NCBI RefSeq assembly: GCF_022770205.1
Contig: NZ_JALEIK010000004.1
Coordinates: forward strand, 1-64,000
DNA from: Helicobacter sp.
GTDB taxonomy: Bacteria > Campylobacterota > Campylobacteria > Campylobacterales > Helicobacteraceae
Length of the DNA stretch: 64,000 bases
Reading direction: 5' to 3'
The notes below the pieces were generated by a model. The model saw nothing but the letters and a program-made list of their open reading frames with translations. It was not told the origin of the DNA and searched no databases. Made by a program: the position numbers and the translations under genes. Below are positions 38,695 to 47,504 of the stretch, one piece after another. The number at the start of each line of letters is the position of its first letter. Position 1 is the first letter of the stretch.

Positions 38695-39501
38695 TTATGT
38701 CATTTTGGATTCCAACTTTTTATCAATCTTTTTAGCAATACATTGACCAAAATAGACTTTTTCTTTAAGCCTTAAATCATACTTCCAATTTTTACTCAAC
38801 AAAACAATGGTTGAACCCATTAAAAAACTTCCTATCTCTTCGCCCTTTTTTACAGCAATGGGTGTGTGAAAAAGTAGCGTTTTAGACTCCTTAAATCCCA
38901 CAACTTCAGGTGCGAAGTTAATTTGGATTCTCCCTACATTTAGCGCACCAATAGCAACAAAATATAATGTAGCACCAAAATCATCTTCACACTCTAGCAC
39001 AACGCGCTTATTTTTGCTAAACACTTCATTATACCTTAAAAGTGCCTTTTCACTCACACTTAAAAGCCGCCCTGCAATAAACTCTAAGCGTTTTATCTTT
39101 AAGTTAAGCGGAGCGTGGAAGCGGTGATAATCCCTAGGTGAGAGATAGAAATTAACATAAGCATAGCCCTCCTCTAGTCTTGTTTTTATAAAATCACTCA
39201 CGAAATAGGGCTTTCCTTTAATTTGCATCGCACAATTCTCTGTGCATTCCCCAAACTCCATAATCACGGAATCACAAGGGGAAATCATATAGGATTGCGT
39301 TGTATCAAAATTACGCATTTTTAGAAGAGAGCGCGTAAAAAGTGCATTGAGTGTAGGATAATTTGCAAGCGTATCAAACTCATCAAGCTTAATATCAAAA
39401 ATCCTAACATAAATGCGATTGATTAAATTTTGAATCAATGGCGGAAAAGCGCAAGAAGCAAACTTCTCAAACAAAAAAGAGATATAATTTGTATAATGCA
39501 A
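38695..39501 (-). CDS. psd: Phosphatidylserine decarboxylase
   Basis: Makes phosphatidylethanolamine. The enzyme self-cleaves to form its pyruvoyl group; here the cleavage motif is MGST (about 237-240) rather than LGST, as I recall for H. pylori. FYLSPRDYHRFHAP near 123 carries catalytic residues. I chose a TTG at 39501: AAGGGAG lies five bases before it and overlaps the end of bpt, implying coupled translation, and the 268-residue product matches the H. pylori length. The last residues, KKLESKMT, look like an added tail encoded by a repeated DNA string. Confidence 0.92.
   Translation of the reverse strand: MHYTNYISFLFEKFASCAFPPLIQNLINRIYVRIFDIKLDEFDTLANYPTLNALFTRSLLKMRNFDTTQSYMISPCDSVIMEFGECTENCAMQIKGKPYFVSDFIKTRLEEGYAYVNFYLSPRDYHRFHAPLNLKIKRLEFIAGRLLSVSEKALLRYNEVFSKNKRVVLECEDDFGATLYFVAIGALNVGRIQINFAPEVVGFKESKTLLFHTPIAVKKGEEIGSFLMGSTIVLLSKNWKYDLRLKEKVYFGQCIAKKIDKKLESKMT
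38703..38723 (-). repeat. KKLESK string, copy in psd
   Basis: TTTTGGATTCCAACTTTTTA followed by T; the first 20 bases also occur in cvfB and ubiD. Read on the minus strand in frame it encodes K-K-L-E-S-K at the very C-terminus of the decarboxylase. Confidence 0.65.
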
Positions 39502-39503
39502 AA

Positions 39504-40217
39504 CTACTCCCTTACCCAAAGGGGATTTTCTTCTAAATTTGGACGATTACATAAAACTTCAAAAGGCTTAAAACGCTCTTTATAGCCCATTGATGCGTGA
39601 TTTTGTATCCAATAACCCGGATAAAGATATTTAATATTATACTCTTTTGCGATTTCTATTTGTTTAAGAATGGAATATGTTCCAATAGAATATTGCGCAA
39701 AATCGTGGTCATAGAAGCAATACACCGCTGAAATTGCCTGCGCCATCACATCTGCATACGCAACACCAATCAGCTGACTCCCCATATAATAATCAAACTC
39801 ATAGCCAAAATCCAAAAACCCTTGCACAAAAGTATTATAATAAGCATCAAGTGTAATCTTATGATATTCCCAGCCCTTTTTACTCTGCATCTTTTGGTGG
39901 TATTTGTCATAAAGCACTAAATGCGCTTTACTCACCCAAGGACGCCTAATTTGTAAGGTTATGGGATGCTTTAAAACACGCTTATGGGATTTTGAAAACA
40001 CAAACTTTTCACAATCTTGGCGCATAGAAACACAAGCCTCACAAGCAGTGCAAATAGGAACAAAAAAGTAATTTCCAAAACGCCTCCAACCACGCTCTAG
40101 CAAATGCACATAAAAAGGAATCGTGCAATCTTTTATGTAAAAATAACGAAACCTTGCTTCAAAATTTGCAATATAACTACAAGGACGCAGATCCTGGGCT
40201 AGCTCATACACTTCCAT
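39504..40217 (-). CDS. bpt: Aspartate/glutamate leucyltransferase (Bpt-type)
   Basis: Transfers leucine from leucyl-tRNA to proteins with N-terminal Asp or Glu, marking them for the N-degron pathway. The N-terminal domain has the paired cysteines CSYIAN and later PICTACEACVSMR (about 55-67). The C-terminal acyltransferase domain contains GVAYADVMAQAISAVYCFYDHDF and YLYPGYWI. Length of 237 residues fits bacterial Ate/Bpt proteins. The ATG overlaps the mltC stop, and its end contains the psd ribosome binding site. Confidence 0.9.
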   Translation of the reverse strand: MEVYELAQDLRPCSYIANFEARFRYFYIKDCTIPFYVHLLERGWRRFGNYFFVPICTACEACVSMRQDCEKFVFSKSHKRVLKHPITLQIRRPWVSKAHLVLYDKYHQKMQSKKGWEYHKITLDAYYNTFVQGFLDFGYEFDYYMGSQLIGVAYADVMAQAISAVYCFYDHDFAQYSIGTYSILKQIEIAKEYNIKYLYPGYWIQNHASMGYKERFKPFEVLCNRPNLEENPLWVRE

Positions 40218-41455
40218 TATTTTAAGCTAATATTTAATCCTGTATTTTGCGGTATGGACGCATTTTTTTGAAAATCTTTTTTAGCATTTGTAACTTTATG
40301 GAGATAATTTCTAGCTTCTTCGTATTTTAAGGAAGTGCGTAACTTCCTATACACTTCTGCTGAAGTCATAGAATTAATGATTTTTACTGCCTTTGCCCTG
40401 TCCTTATCAAACACACTTAACACATTTCCACTTCCTGTATTATACGCCGCAATGACACAATATTCGTGAGAGAGTGCATTATTGACACCTTTAATATAGC
40501 GCGTGAAGAGAATGTCTAAATACGCTGAACCATATTGAATATTAGTCTTTGGAGTAAAAAGCATATCTTTAGTTGGGATTCCATCTTTTTTATTCAAAGC
40601 TTTATATACATCTCTGCCAGCACTCCCGGGGACTACTTGCATAAGCCCATAAGCTGGAATATGGCTAACAGCATAAGGATTAAAACTGCTCTCTGTCTTA
40701 ATAATAGCAAAAATCAATGCTTGCTCTAAGTTATACTCCTTTGCATAAAGCGCAACATACTCACCATATTTATGCTCGCTTTTAATAGCGTGATCTTTTA
40801 CCATATTAAATTGCACATAATAAACCTTTTTACTCTCCCCTTTTTCTATGATTTGTTTTGTTTGCAATTGATTTGCAAGAAGATAGTCTGCATAGCGATT
40901 TGCGCGCCAAGGATAAAGCACAACTTTACCTTCATTATCCTTTACCAAATCTGCCAAATAAGGCTTACCCTTAAAAGAAACTTCTTTATCCGAATACAAA
41001 TCCACTTGCTCGGGATCTTCTGGAGTTAGCAATGTTGTTACAATTGCTTTCTTTAAAGATGCCTTAGGATCTTTTGTATCCAAAGTCGCAACAGAAATCA
41101 CACCTTTAGCAAAATCCACTTGTGCGCGTGAAAGATAAGAATCTGTGTATTTCACATAAACATCTTGTGAAGCAGTAGGAGCATTATTCTCACCCCATTG
41201 CTTTGCTACTTTTTGCGTTAAAACTGCAACAACTTTTTTGAAATTCACCTGCAAATTTGCAATGTCTTTTTCAAGCTGCTCAGGATTTAATGCGTAATCT
41301 ACCACCTTTTTAACCACTTGCTCTTTTGAAATTTCACCCATTAAAAAGCTAGGATTATAAATTAAATCCCGATAGCCTAGCAGACAGCCACTAAACAAAA
41401 CTATGCAAATAACACTAATGCCAAAAATCTTTAAAGTTTTAAAAGAGGGTTTCAA
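40217..41455 (-). CDS. mltC: Membrane-bound lytic transglycosylase, MltC type
   Basis: Lipoprotein murein transglycosylase of 412 residues. Its lipobox Cys24 is in VLFSGC. An MltC-specific N-terminal domain (about 40-215) is followed by the SLT domain, with catalytic Glu255 in AIIKTESSFNPYAVS. PAYGLMQVVPGSAGRDVY and AAYNTGSGNVLSVF are also present. It is expected to cleave peptidoglycan at the outer-membrane face. It overlaps the DJ-1 gene upstream by four bases and bpt downstream by one, forming a tight leftward operon. Confidence 0.93.
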   Translation of the reverse strand: MKPSFKTLKIFGISVICIVLFSGCLLGYRDLIYNPSFLMGEISKEQVVKKVVDYALNPEQLEKDIANLQVNFKKVVAVLTQKVAKQWGENNAPTASQDVYVKYTDSYLSRAQVDFAKGVISVATLDTKDPKASLKKAIVTTLLTPEDPEQVDLYSDKEVSFKGKPYLADLVKDNEGKVVLYPWRANRYADYLLANQLQTKQIIEKGESKKVYYVQFNMVKDHAIKSEHKYGEYVALYAKEYNLEQALIFAIIKTESSFNPYAVSHIPAYGLMQVVPGSAGRDVYKALNKKDGIPTKDMLFTPKTNIQYGSAYLDILFTRYIKGVNNALSHEYCVIAAYNTGSGNVLSVFDKDRAKAVKIINSMTSAEVYRKLRTSLKYEEARNYLHKVTNAKKDFQKNASIPQNTGLNISLK

Positions 41456-42051
41456 AGGGCTAACATTTCAGCTTGTATTTCTTTTGTTTTTTGCTTACCC
41501 ACAAAAACACTCGCTAGATAAAAGGCGAACTCCAAAGCCGTTGCTGGACCTCTTGAAGTGATAACATTGCCCTCTTGAATCACATTAGAATCGGCTTTGT
41601 AGTGTGGATTTTCAATCATTTTTTCAATGCTAGGATAGCAAGTGAAGGATTGCTCTTTTAAGATTCCGTGTTTAAAGAGTGCTAAGGGTGCTGCACAAAT
41701 TGCAGCGATGATTTTACCTTTTGCATTAAGTTTTTCCAACACTTCTTTAAGGATGCTAGAAGCAATTAGATTTTGCGTGCCTTCCCAACCCCCGGGAAAT
41801 ACAATCCCATCTAAACTTTTGCAATCTACGGCATTTAAAAATTTATCTGCAACAACTTTCACACCCTTTTGTGATTCCACAATCAAGTTAGAATCCAAAA
41901 TATCATTTTTAAATTCCAACTTTTCTTCTACATTTGCTTCCACTTTGGCTACAATCACATTGCAATCTGCACGCCTTAAAACATCAATCACGCTAATTGC
42001 TTCAAGCTCTTCAAATCCCTTTGCTAAGACAACCAAAACATTTACTGCCAT
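41452..42051 (-). CDS. DJ-1/PfpI-family protein
   Basis: A 199-residue class I glutamine-amidotransferase-like protein. The nucleophile-elbow Cys119 is in IIAAICAAPLAL and the conserved Glu is in FEELEAIS (about 13-20). VFPGGWEGTQNL near 84-95 completes the fold. This layout fits the YajL/DJ-1 branch, variously described as chaperone, deglycase or oxidative-stress protein. It is encoded between efp and mltC. The precise activity is not determinable here. Confidence 0.88.
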   Translation of the reverse strand: MAVNVLVVLAKGFEELEAISVIDVLRRADCNVIVAKVEANVEEKLEFKNDILDSNLIVESQKGVKVVADKFLNAVDCKSLDGIVFPGGWEGTQNLIASSILKEVLEKLNAKGKIIAAICAAPLALFKHGILKEQSFTCYPSIEKMIENPHYKADSNVIQEGNVITSRGPATALEFAFYLASVFVGKQKTKEIQAEMLAL

Positions 42052-42059
42052 ACATTATC

Positions 42060-42623
42060 CTATTTTACTTTATCTAAATATTCACCTGTCTCTGTATTAA
42101 CGCGGATTAAATCCCCTTCTAACACATGGTAAGGCACTTGCACAACCGCACCCGTTTCAAGCGTAGCGGGCTTTTTACCCGCACTTGTTGTGTCGCCTTT
42201 AAAATTTGGCGGAGTTTCTGTAATTTTTAGCTCAACACTCTGTGGCACACTCACCGTAATTGCCTTACCATTGTGGAACATAATGCTAACTACCATTCCA
42301 TCAATCATCCATTTTGCCGCTTCACCCACTTGATTTTCATCAAGTCCGATTTGCTCATAGTTTTCATTATCCATAAACTGAAAATACTCGCCATCGTGGT
42401 ATAAAAATTGCATAGAGCGTTCTTGTAGATTCGGCTCTTCACATTTATCTCCTGCGTGAAAAGTCTTTTCAAGCACTCTGCCATCTAAAAACGACTTCAT
42501 TTTCACACGCACAAACGCCGCCCCCTTGCCCGGCTTTACATGTTGATACTCTGTGATTCTATAAGGAATCCCTTCTAGCTCAACTTTTAAGCCCTTTTTT
42601 AAATCTCCCATTGCATACGCCAT
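42060..42623 (-). CDS. efp: Translation elongation factor P
   Basis: Relieves ribosome stalling at polyproline. The 187-residue, three-domain protein has the exposed loop [14 protein letters not shown], with Lys33 at the position that is modified in many bacteria. Domains II and III end with [16 protein letters not shown]. The [11 protein letters not shown] start resembles campylobacterial EF-P. It precedes the DJ-1 gene by eight bases. AAGGA lies before the ATG. No EpmA/EpmB-type modification gene is in the window. Confidence 0.96.
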   Translation of the reverse strand: MAYAMGDLKKGLKVELEGIPYRITEYQHVKPGKGAAFVRVKMKSFLDGRVLEKTFHAGDKCEEPNLQERSMQFLYHDGEYFQFMDNENYEQIGLDENQVGEAAKWMIDGMVVSIMFHNGKAITVSVPQSVELKITETPPNFKGDTTSAGKKPATLETGAVVQVPYHVLEGDLIRVNTETGEYLDKVK

Positions 42624-42688
42624 ATTTTTCCTTTTTAAATCTTATTTACACTCTTTAAAACACTTATCCTAATGGAATAGCCTTATTT

Positions 42689-43504
42689 TTACTTTGATAA
42701 TTCAATTTTAGCTTTTTTGCGTAGCTCTTCACCTTCTTTTTTTACTTCTTCGTGGAACTTCTGAAGTTTTAGTTGTTGCTCAATCTGCCCCTTAATATCC
42801 TTTAAAGCAATTGTTCCTGCTGGTTTCTTATCTTCAGCTAAAATAATATGGTAACCAAATTGTGTTTTTACAGGAGCTGTTGTGTATGCTCCCTTTTGGA
42901 GCTTAAATGCAGCATCTGCAAACTCAGGCACAACCTGATTTTTTGCGATATAGCCCAACTCTCCACCATTGCTTGCAGAACTATCCTTAGATTTTTCTTT
43001 TGCAAGTGCATCAAACTTGCTTGCAACATTTTTACCCGCCTTTTTAAGCTCTGCAATAATTGCTTTTGCTTCCTCTTCACCACTGACTAAAATATGGCTC
43101 ACTTTCACGGTTTCAGGTTGCGCAAATTTGCTTTTATTTTCGTTATAAAATTTTGTAATCTCCGATTCTGGAATTTTAACTTTATCCATTTGCTTACGCA
43201 TCCAAACCTCAAGCATTAAATCATCTTCAATGTTAGTAATGGCTTCTTTATATTCTTTTGAATCTTGTATTTTTTCTTTTTTGGCTTGCTCAATTAGTAA
43301 TTTACGCTCAATTGCTTGGTTAATGATTTGTGTTTTTGCTTCTTGCGGCAATTGATCAAAGGCAACACCCGGCATTGCACGCATCAAAGCTGCAATGTCT
43401 TTGTCTGTAACATCAGAACCATTAACCTGTGCATAAGTTTTGGCAAAACTCGCATTTTGCAATAATGCAAACGCAATCACTGAGCTTACAAGAATTTTTT
43501 TCAT
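42689..43504 (-). CDS. Periplasmic peptidyl-prolyl isomerase, PpiC/SurA (PEB4/Cbf2) type
   Basis: A 271-residue exported chaperone. The signal peptide (about 1-21) is followed by an N-terminal helical chaperone region, then a parvulin domain (about 130-235). The parvulin motifs are VKVSHILVSGEEEAK, GGELGYIAKNQVVPEFADAAF and VKTQFGYHIILAEDKKPAG. The C-terminal Lys/Glu-rich helix resembles Campylobacter PEB4/Cbf2. It probably assists outer-membrane protein folding. It is transcribed ahead of efp with a 65-base gap. Confidence 0.92.
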   Translation of the reverse strand: MKKILVSSVIAFALLQNASFAKTYAQVNGSDVTDKDIAALMRAMPGVAFDQLPQEAKTQIINQAIERKLLIEQAKKEKIQDSKEYKEAITNIEDDLMLEVWMRKQMDKVKIPESEITKFYNENKSKFAQPETVKVSHILVSGEEEAKAIIAELKKAGKNVASKFDALAKEKSKDSSASNGGELGYIAKNQVVPEFADAAFKLQKGAYTTAPVKTQFGYHIILAEDKKPAGTIALKDIKGQIEQQLKLQKFHEEVKKEGEELRKKAKIELSK

Positions 43505-43603
43505 TGCTGAACCTTTTTATAAAATTTGCGAAATTTTACCTTGAAATATTTAAATGTTTAATTAATATTAATTTTATGCAGACGAAATAGCCCCATTTAA
43601 ATC

Positions 43604-45688
43604 CTAAAAACTCCCAGTTAAAGACACCCAAAGTCTTCTTCCCTCTTCAATGCGATTGTATTGTGAAACATAAGTTTTCCTCTCTTTATCTTGCACAAAA
43701 CTATCTGTAAAGGATTTATCCAATAAATTATGCACAGCAACATTCAATTTCCAAGCATCATTAATGGCATAAGTCATCCCAACACCTAGTAAAAAAACAT
43801 TTTTATAATAATCCCCTATGGCTGCATCTCCCCCTGTATATCTCCTACCCTGCCATTGCCCTTTAATGTAAGGATGGAAATTATGCACCTTATATCCTAT
43901 CTTTGAAACAATATTATGCTTTAAAGTATTCCTCTCTGGCTTGCCAATGTCTTTTTTAATAGAAGATTCTTGCACTTCAGAATCCAAGTAAGTATAAGAA
44001 ATATCAGCATTGAGTTTTTCATAAAATGTTACTCCTCCTGCTAATTCTAAACCCATATAGCGCACTTCTCCGTGGTTAATTGCTTGAAAACATCTATCAT
44101 AAGTGCATTCTCCTATGCTAGAAATTTGCCCTCCTTTATTAACACTAGTGCTTGAAATTTTATCCTTAAAGTCTGTCAAAAACCCTGTGGCACTAAGATA
44201 ATAGGAATCCCAATTATAAATAGCACCCAACTCATAGTTTAAAGAAGTTTCCTCTTTTAAGCTTGGATTTCCATAAACTGGAAACCTTCCCTGCCCAGAA
44301 AAATTATAATATCCAGCAATCAAACGATTAGGTTGCGGGGCTTTAAAACCCGTTGCCACTCCCCCTTTTAGAGTCAATGCTTGGCTAGGGTTATACACAA
44401 AATACACACGCGGAGAAAGATTATTTCCAAAGACTTCGTGCTTATTATATCGCGCACCAAAAGTCAAATGCGCATTTTGAGATAAAGAGAATTCATCTTC
44501 AGCAAAGATTCCTAGTAGATATTGATCAAATTTTGTAGGATTTGCAATATTATCCTGCATTTTTTCTACACGATATTCTATCCCTGTGCTAAGGATATTC
44601 CTCTCCCCTAAAGGCAAAATTGCCTTCATATCCGCAATAATGTCTTCAGCAATAATATCTCTATTCTTCCCTAAATGTGGCTGTGTAGAAAGCCCTACAA
44701 CCTCACGCCCATCGTTTGTTACACGATTATACTGCAACGCAGAATCTAAAGTAAAACTTTCATAAATCCCTTGATGCCTTAAAAATGTTACAAGCTTATC
44801 AATCTGCATAGTTTTTGTGTAACCACCTGTTAAACCCCCATTCTTTAGGGGCTTAGTAAGCGTCCCAAGTTGCCCATTTGCATTATCAAAAATACTCTTA
44901 GAATAATCCACATCAAAGGTTATGCTATCCTGATGGCGCAATAAATAATCAAGACGGACTCCTACATTATGATTATTAGCTCTTGTGGGACTTTGCGCTT
45001 GATTAGCCTCTAAGATTTTCCCATCAGGTCTTGTATAAGTTACATCAGAACCTGCCCTATAAAACTCTCTAGCCCTTAAAGTTAATCCAAGTTTATCCCC
45101 CCTAATAGGTCCGCTCCCATAAACACTTACACCATAAGTATTTCCCCACGATGAATCCTGTTGGAACAATGCTTCAGTTTGCAGACTAACTCCCCATTTT
45201 TGTGGTGTTTTTTTCGTTACAATATTCACAACACCACCAAGCGCATCAGAACCATAAAGCGTGCTCATAGGTCCTTTAATAACCTCTATGCGCTCTATGG
45301 CTGAAATGGGTGGCAAAAATGCAGAAGTAACCTCATTAAATCCATTTGGTCCAACTTCCCCTCCAACACTCTGCCTTCTACCATCCACTAAAATTAAAGT
45401 GTAACCTGTGATTCCACGCATTGTGATATTATAAGAACCTGTTTTTCCCTTACTTGCAAACAAATCCACACCCGGTATATCAGCAATCGCCTCCGCAACA
45501 TCACGATAAGGCTTACTTTCTAAATCCCCTCTTTTAATCACAGAAATACTTGCTGGAGCTTCTTTAATATCTTGCTCAAAGCCTGAAGCACTCACAACAG
45601 AATCTTCTAATAAAAATCTCTCTGTTTGCGCATATACTCCTTGAATCAAAAGCCCTGCTAATGGAATTAAAACGAAACTTTTATACAT
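43604..45688 (-). CDS. TonB-dependent outer-membrane receptor (FepA/CirA-like)
   Basis: A 694-residue receptor. The signal peptide (about 1-20) is followed by a TonB-box-like LEDSVVSASG (about 27-36). The plug domain (about 40-160) has ISVIKRGDLES, ADIPGVDLF and GPMSTLYGSDALGGVVNIVTKK. The rest is a beta-barrel ending in the C-terminal Phe signal. A cysteine pair (GECTYDRC) lies in an outer loop, as in some catecholate-siderophore receptors. It is divergent from exbB-exbD-tonB, so that complex likely powers it. Ferric siderophore uptake is inferred; the ligand is unknown. Confidence 0.92.
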   Translation of the reverse strand: MYKSFVLIPLAGLLIQGVYAQTERFLLEDSVVSASGFEQDIKEAPASISVIKRGDLESKPYRDVAEAIADIPGVDLFASKGKTGSYNITMRGITGYTLILVDGRRQSVGGEVGPNGFNEVTSAFLPPISAIERIEVIKGPMSTLYGSDALGGVVNIVTKKTPQKWGVSLQTEALFQQDSSWGNTYGVSVYGSGPIRGDKLGLTLRAREFYRAGSDVTYTRPDGKILEANQAQSPTRANNHNVGVRLDYLLRHQDSITFDVDYSKSIFDNANGQLGTLTKPLKNGGLTGGYTKTMQIDKLVTFLRHQGIYESFTLDSALQYNRVTNDGREVVGLSTQPHLGKNRDIIAEDIIADMKAILPLGERNILSTGIEYRVEKMQDNIANPTKFDQYLLGIFAEDEFSLSQNAHLTFGARYNKHEVFGNNLSPRVYFVYNPSQALTLKGGVATGFKAPQPNRLIAGYYNFSGQGRFPVYGNPSLKEETSLNYELGAIYNWDSYYLSATGFLTDFKDKISSTSVNKGGQISSIGECTYDRCFQAINHGEVRYMGLELAGGVTFYEKLNADISYTYLDSEVQESSIKKDIGKPERNTLKHNIVSKIGYKVHNFHPYIKGQWQGRRYTGGDAAIGDYYKNVFLLGVGMTYAINDAWKLNVAVHNLLDKSFTDSFVQDKERKTYVSQYNRIEEGRRLWVSLTGSF

Positions 45689-45745
45689 TCAACATCCTTT
45701 GTTATATTCTTTTAGTTAAAAATATTTTTAACAATTTAAATACTA

Positions 45746-45807
45746 TAATAATTGTTATTAATATTAAATAAAAACATCATAGACTAACAATAATGATTTT
45801 AATTATT
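45746..45807. promoter_or_regulatory. Candidate Fur-box region between receptor and exbB
   Basis: The 182-base divergent gap holds a perfect palindrome TAATAA-TTG-TTATTA at 45746-45760. A second AT-rich inverted repeat lies at 45789-45807 (AATAAT arm, ATTATT arm). Both resemble the AT-rich Fur sites of this group and are placed to repress the receptor and exbB-exbD-tonB together under iron sufficiency. AT richness makes chance palindromes common, so this is tentative. Confidence 0.45.
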
Positions 45808-45870
45808 ATATAAGTTTCCATCTTTATAATTTTAATTCTTAAAATACTTAAAGCTCAAGGAAATTATGCA

Positions 45871-46299
45871 ATGGAAATTCTCAAGTCCTACATTGACATT
45901 GTGATTTTTGGAATCTTAGGTTTAATGGCTTTTATTGCCATTTGGTGCGTGATTGAGCGTTTATTATTTTTTAGAAAATTAAATCTTAAAGACTTTAGCT
46001 CTCAAGATAGTTTTGATGATGCCATCACAGAAAATCTAACAACCTTACACATTATCTATTCCAATGCCCCCTATGTTGGATTGCTTGGCACGGTAATTGG
46101 AATTATGATAACTTTTTATGATATGGGGATGAGTGGAAACATTGATGTGAAATCTATCGTTGTTGGGCTATCTCTAGCCCTTAAAGCAACTGCGCTTGGA
46201 TTATTAGTAGCAATTCCTAGTCTTATGGCTTATAATGCTCTTTTTAGAAAAGTAAATCTCCTAAGCACACGCTATAAAGCAAACAAAGAGCAATTATGA
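45871..46299 (+). CDS. exbB: ExbB, proton-channel component of the TonB system
   Basis: A 142-residue MotA/TolQ/ExbB-family inner-membrane protein. Three hydrophobic segments (about 10-28, 65-85, 102-122) include the channel signature SNAPYVGLLGTVIGIMITF and the segment VVGLSLALKATALGLLVAIPSLMAYN. It is the short Helicobacter-type ExbB. It is followed by exbD with a four-base overlap. AAGGA precedes the ATG. It energises the outer-membrane receptor by the proton motive force. Confidence 0.93.
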   Translation: MEILKSYIDIVIFGILGLMAFIAIWCVIERLLFFRKLNLKDFSSQDSFDDAITENLTTLHIIYSNAPYVGLLGTVIGIMITFYDMGMSGNIDVKSIVVGLSLALKATALGLLVAIPSLMAYNALFRKVNLLSTRYKANKEQL

Positions 46300-46685
46300 T
46301 AAAAATGCAAAAAACAGAAGGGTTAAACATTATCCCCTTCATTGATATTATTTTAGTGCTTTTAGCAATGGTGCTTAGTATCTCTACTTTTATTGCACAC
46401 GGAGAGATTAAACTAGAGCTTCCAAAGACAGATTCTAGCACGCAATCTACGCCCAATAAAGATAAGATTCAAATTGCAATTAATGCAGAAAATATCTTTT
46501 TTCTTGATGGAAAAGAATCCAATCTACAAGAGATTCAAACCAAATTAGATTCCACACATAAAACAACAGCCATAGAACTTAAAAGCGATAAAAATGCAAA
46601 ATTTGACAGCTTTATTCAAGTCATTGATATTTTGCGCAAAAACCATCACGAAAACTTCCAAATCATAACAGAGAAAGCACAATGA
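46296..46685 (+). CDS. exbD: ExbD, TonB-system biopolymer transport protein
   Basis: A 129-residue protein with one transmembrane helix (about 13-33) bearing the essential Asp17 in IIPFIDIILVLLAMVL. A periplasmic domain follows (IQIAINAENIFFLDGKES). It pairs with ExbB to form the proton-driven motor. It overlaps exbB and tonB by four bases each (ATGA type), so the three genes are translationally coupled. Confidence 0.93.
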   Translation: MIKMQKTEGLNIIPFIDIILVLLAMVLSISTFIAHGEIKLELPKTDSSTQSTPNKDKIQIAINAENIFFLDGKESNLQEIQTKLDSTHKTTAIELKSDKNAKFDSFIQVIDILRKNHHENFQIITEKAQ

Positions 46686-47395
46686 ACATATTTCTAAACC
46701 ACAAATCTCAAGCCTTTTACATTACAAGCTTTTGTTTTTTACCTTTATTTTTAGGATTCCTATATAGCATTTCAGTGTTTAAAGTTGCTCCTCAAAAACA
46801 AGAATCTTTCAATCTAGCAATGCAACAATTCATTACCCAAGCTCCAAAAACTCAAGAAATTCCAAAAATCACACAAACTCCACAACCAAAACCCATACAA
46901 CCCCAAACAAAGCCTAAAACACAAGAAATGCCTAAACCCATTCCCAAAAAACCAAAAGAGCTTCCCTCCAAAAATCCTGCCAAAACCTATAAACAAACCC
47001 CTCCCGCACAGCCTTCTAACCCCACTGCCACTCCGCAACCTCACACATCCCAAATGCCAGCAGTATCCCCTATTCCAACTGAAGAGTTTGTTGAAATTCT
47101 ATCCTTTGGAAAAGACAACCACCCCTTCTTAAAAGCAGTTAAACAAGCAATAGATTCTAATATAAGCTACCCACGACAGGCACGAAAAATGCACATACAA
47201 GGCGAAGTGATAGTAGAATTTTTATGGACAAAAGACAAAATTCTCAAAGATTTAAAAGTGCGCAAAAGCTCTAGTCACCCCATCCTTGATGCAAGCGCAC
47301 TGAAAACAATCCAAAAAGCATCACTGCATTTCCCAGCGCACACAAACGATGTGCATTTACAAATTCCCATTGTTTTTATGCTAAAAAGATTTTAA
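46682..47395 (+). CDS. tonB: TonB energy-transducing protein
   Basis: A 237-residue periplasm-spanning protein. It has an N-terminal anchor (about 14-32), a proline/lysine-rich spacer (about 55-130, repeated K-P and P-x-P units), and a C-terminal TonB domain (about 148-237). That domain contains YPRQARKMHIQGEVIVEFLW and VRKSSSHPILDASALKTIQKA. It transmits energy from ExbBD to the divergently encoded receptor. Confidence 0.92.
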   Translation: MNIFLNHKSQAFYITSFCFLPLFLGFLYSISVFKVAPQKQESFNLAMQQFITQAPKTQEIPKITQTPQPKPIQPQTKPKTQEMPKPIPKKPKELPSKNPAKTYKQTPPAQPSNPTATPQPHTSQMPAVSPIPTEEFVEILSFGKDNHPFLKAVKQAIDSNISYPRQARKMHIQGEVIVEFLWTKDKILKDLKVRKSSSHPILDASALKTIQKASLHFPAHTNDVHLQIPIVFMLKRF

Positions 47396-47504
47396 GAGAG
47401 AACCCGTAATTTTCAAGTGCATTTTATGATTTATTAATGATTTCTGTTATAGAAATAAAAATTTAGAAATTTAGATCAATTTGTAAAACATTAAAGGATA
47501 CACA

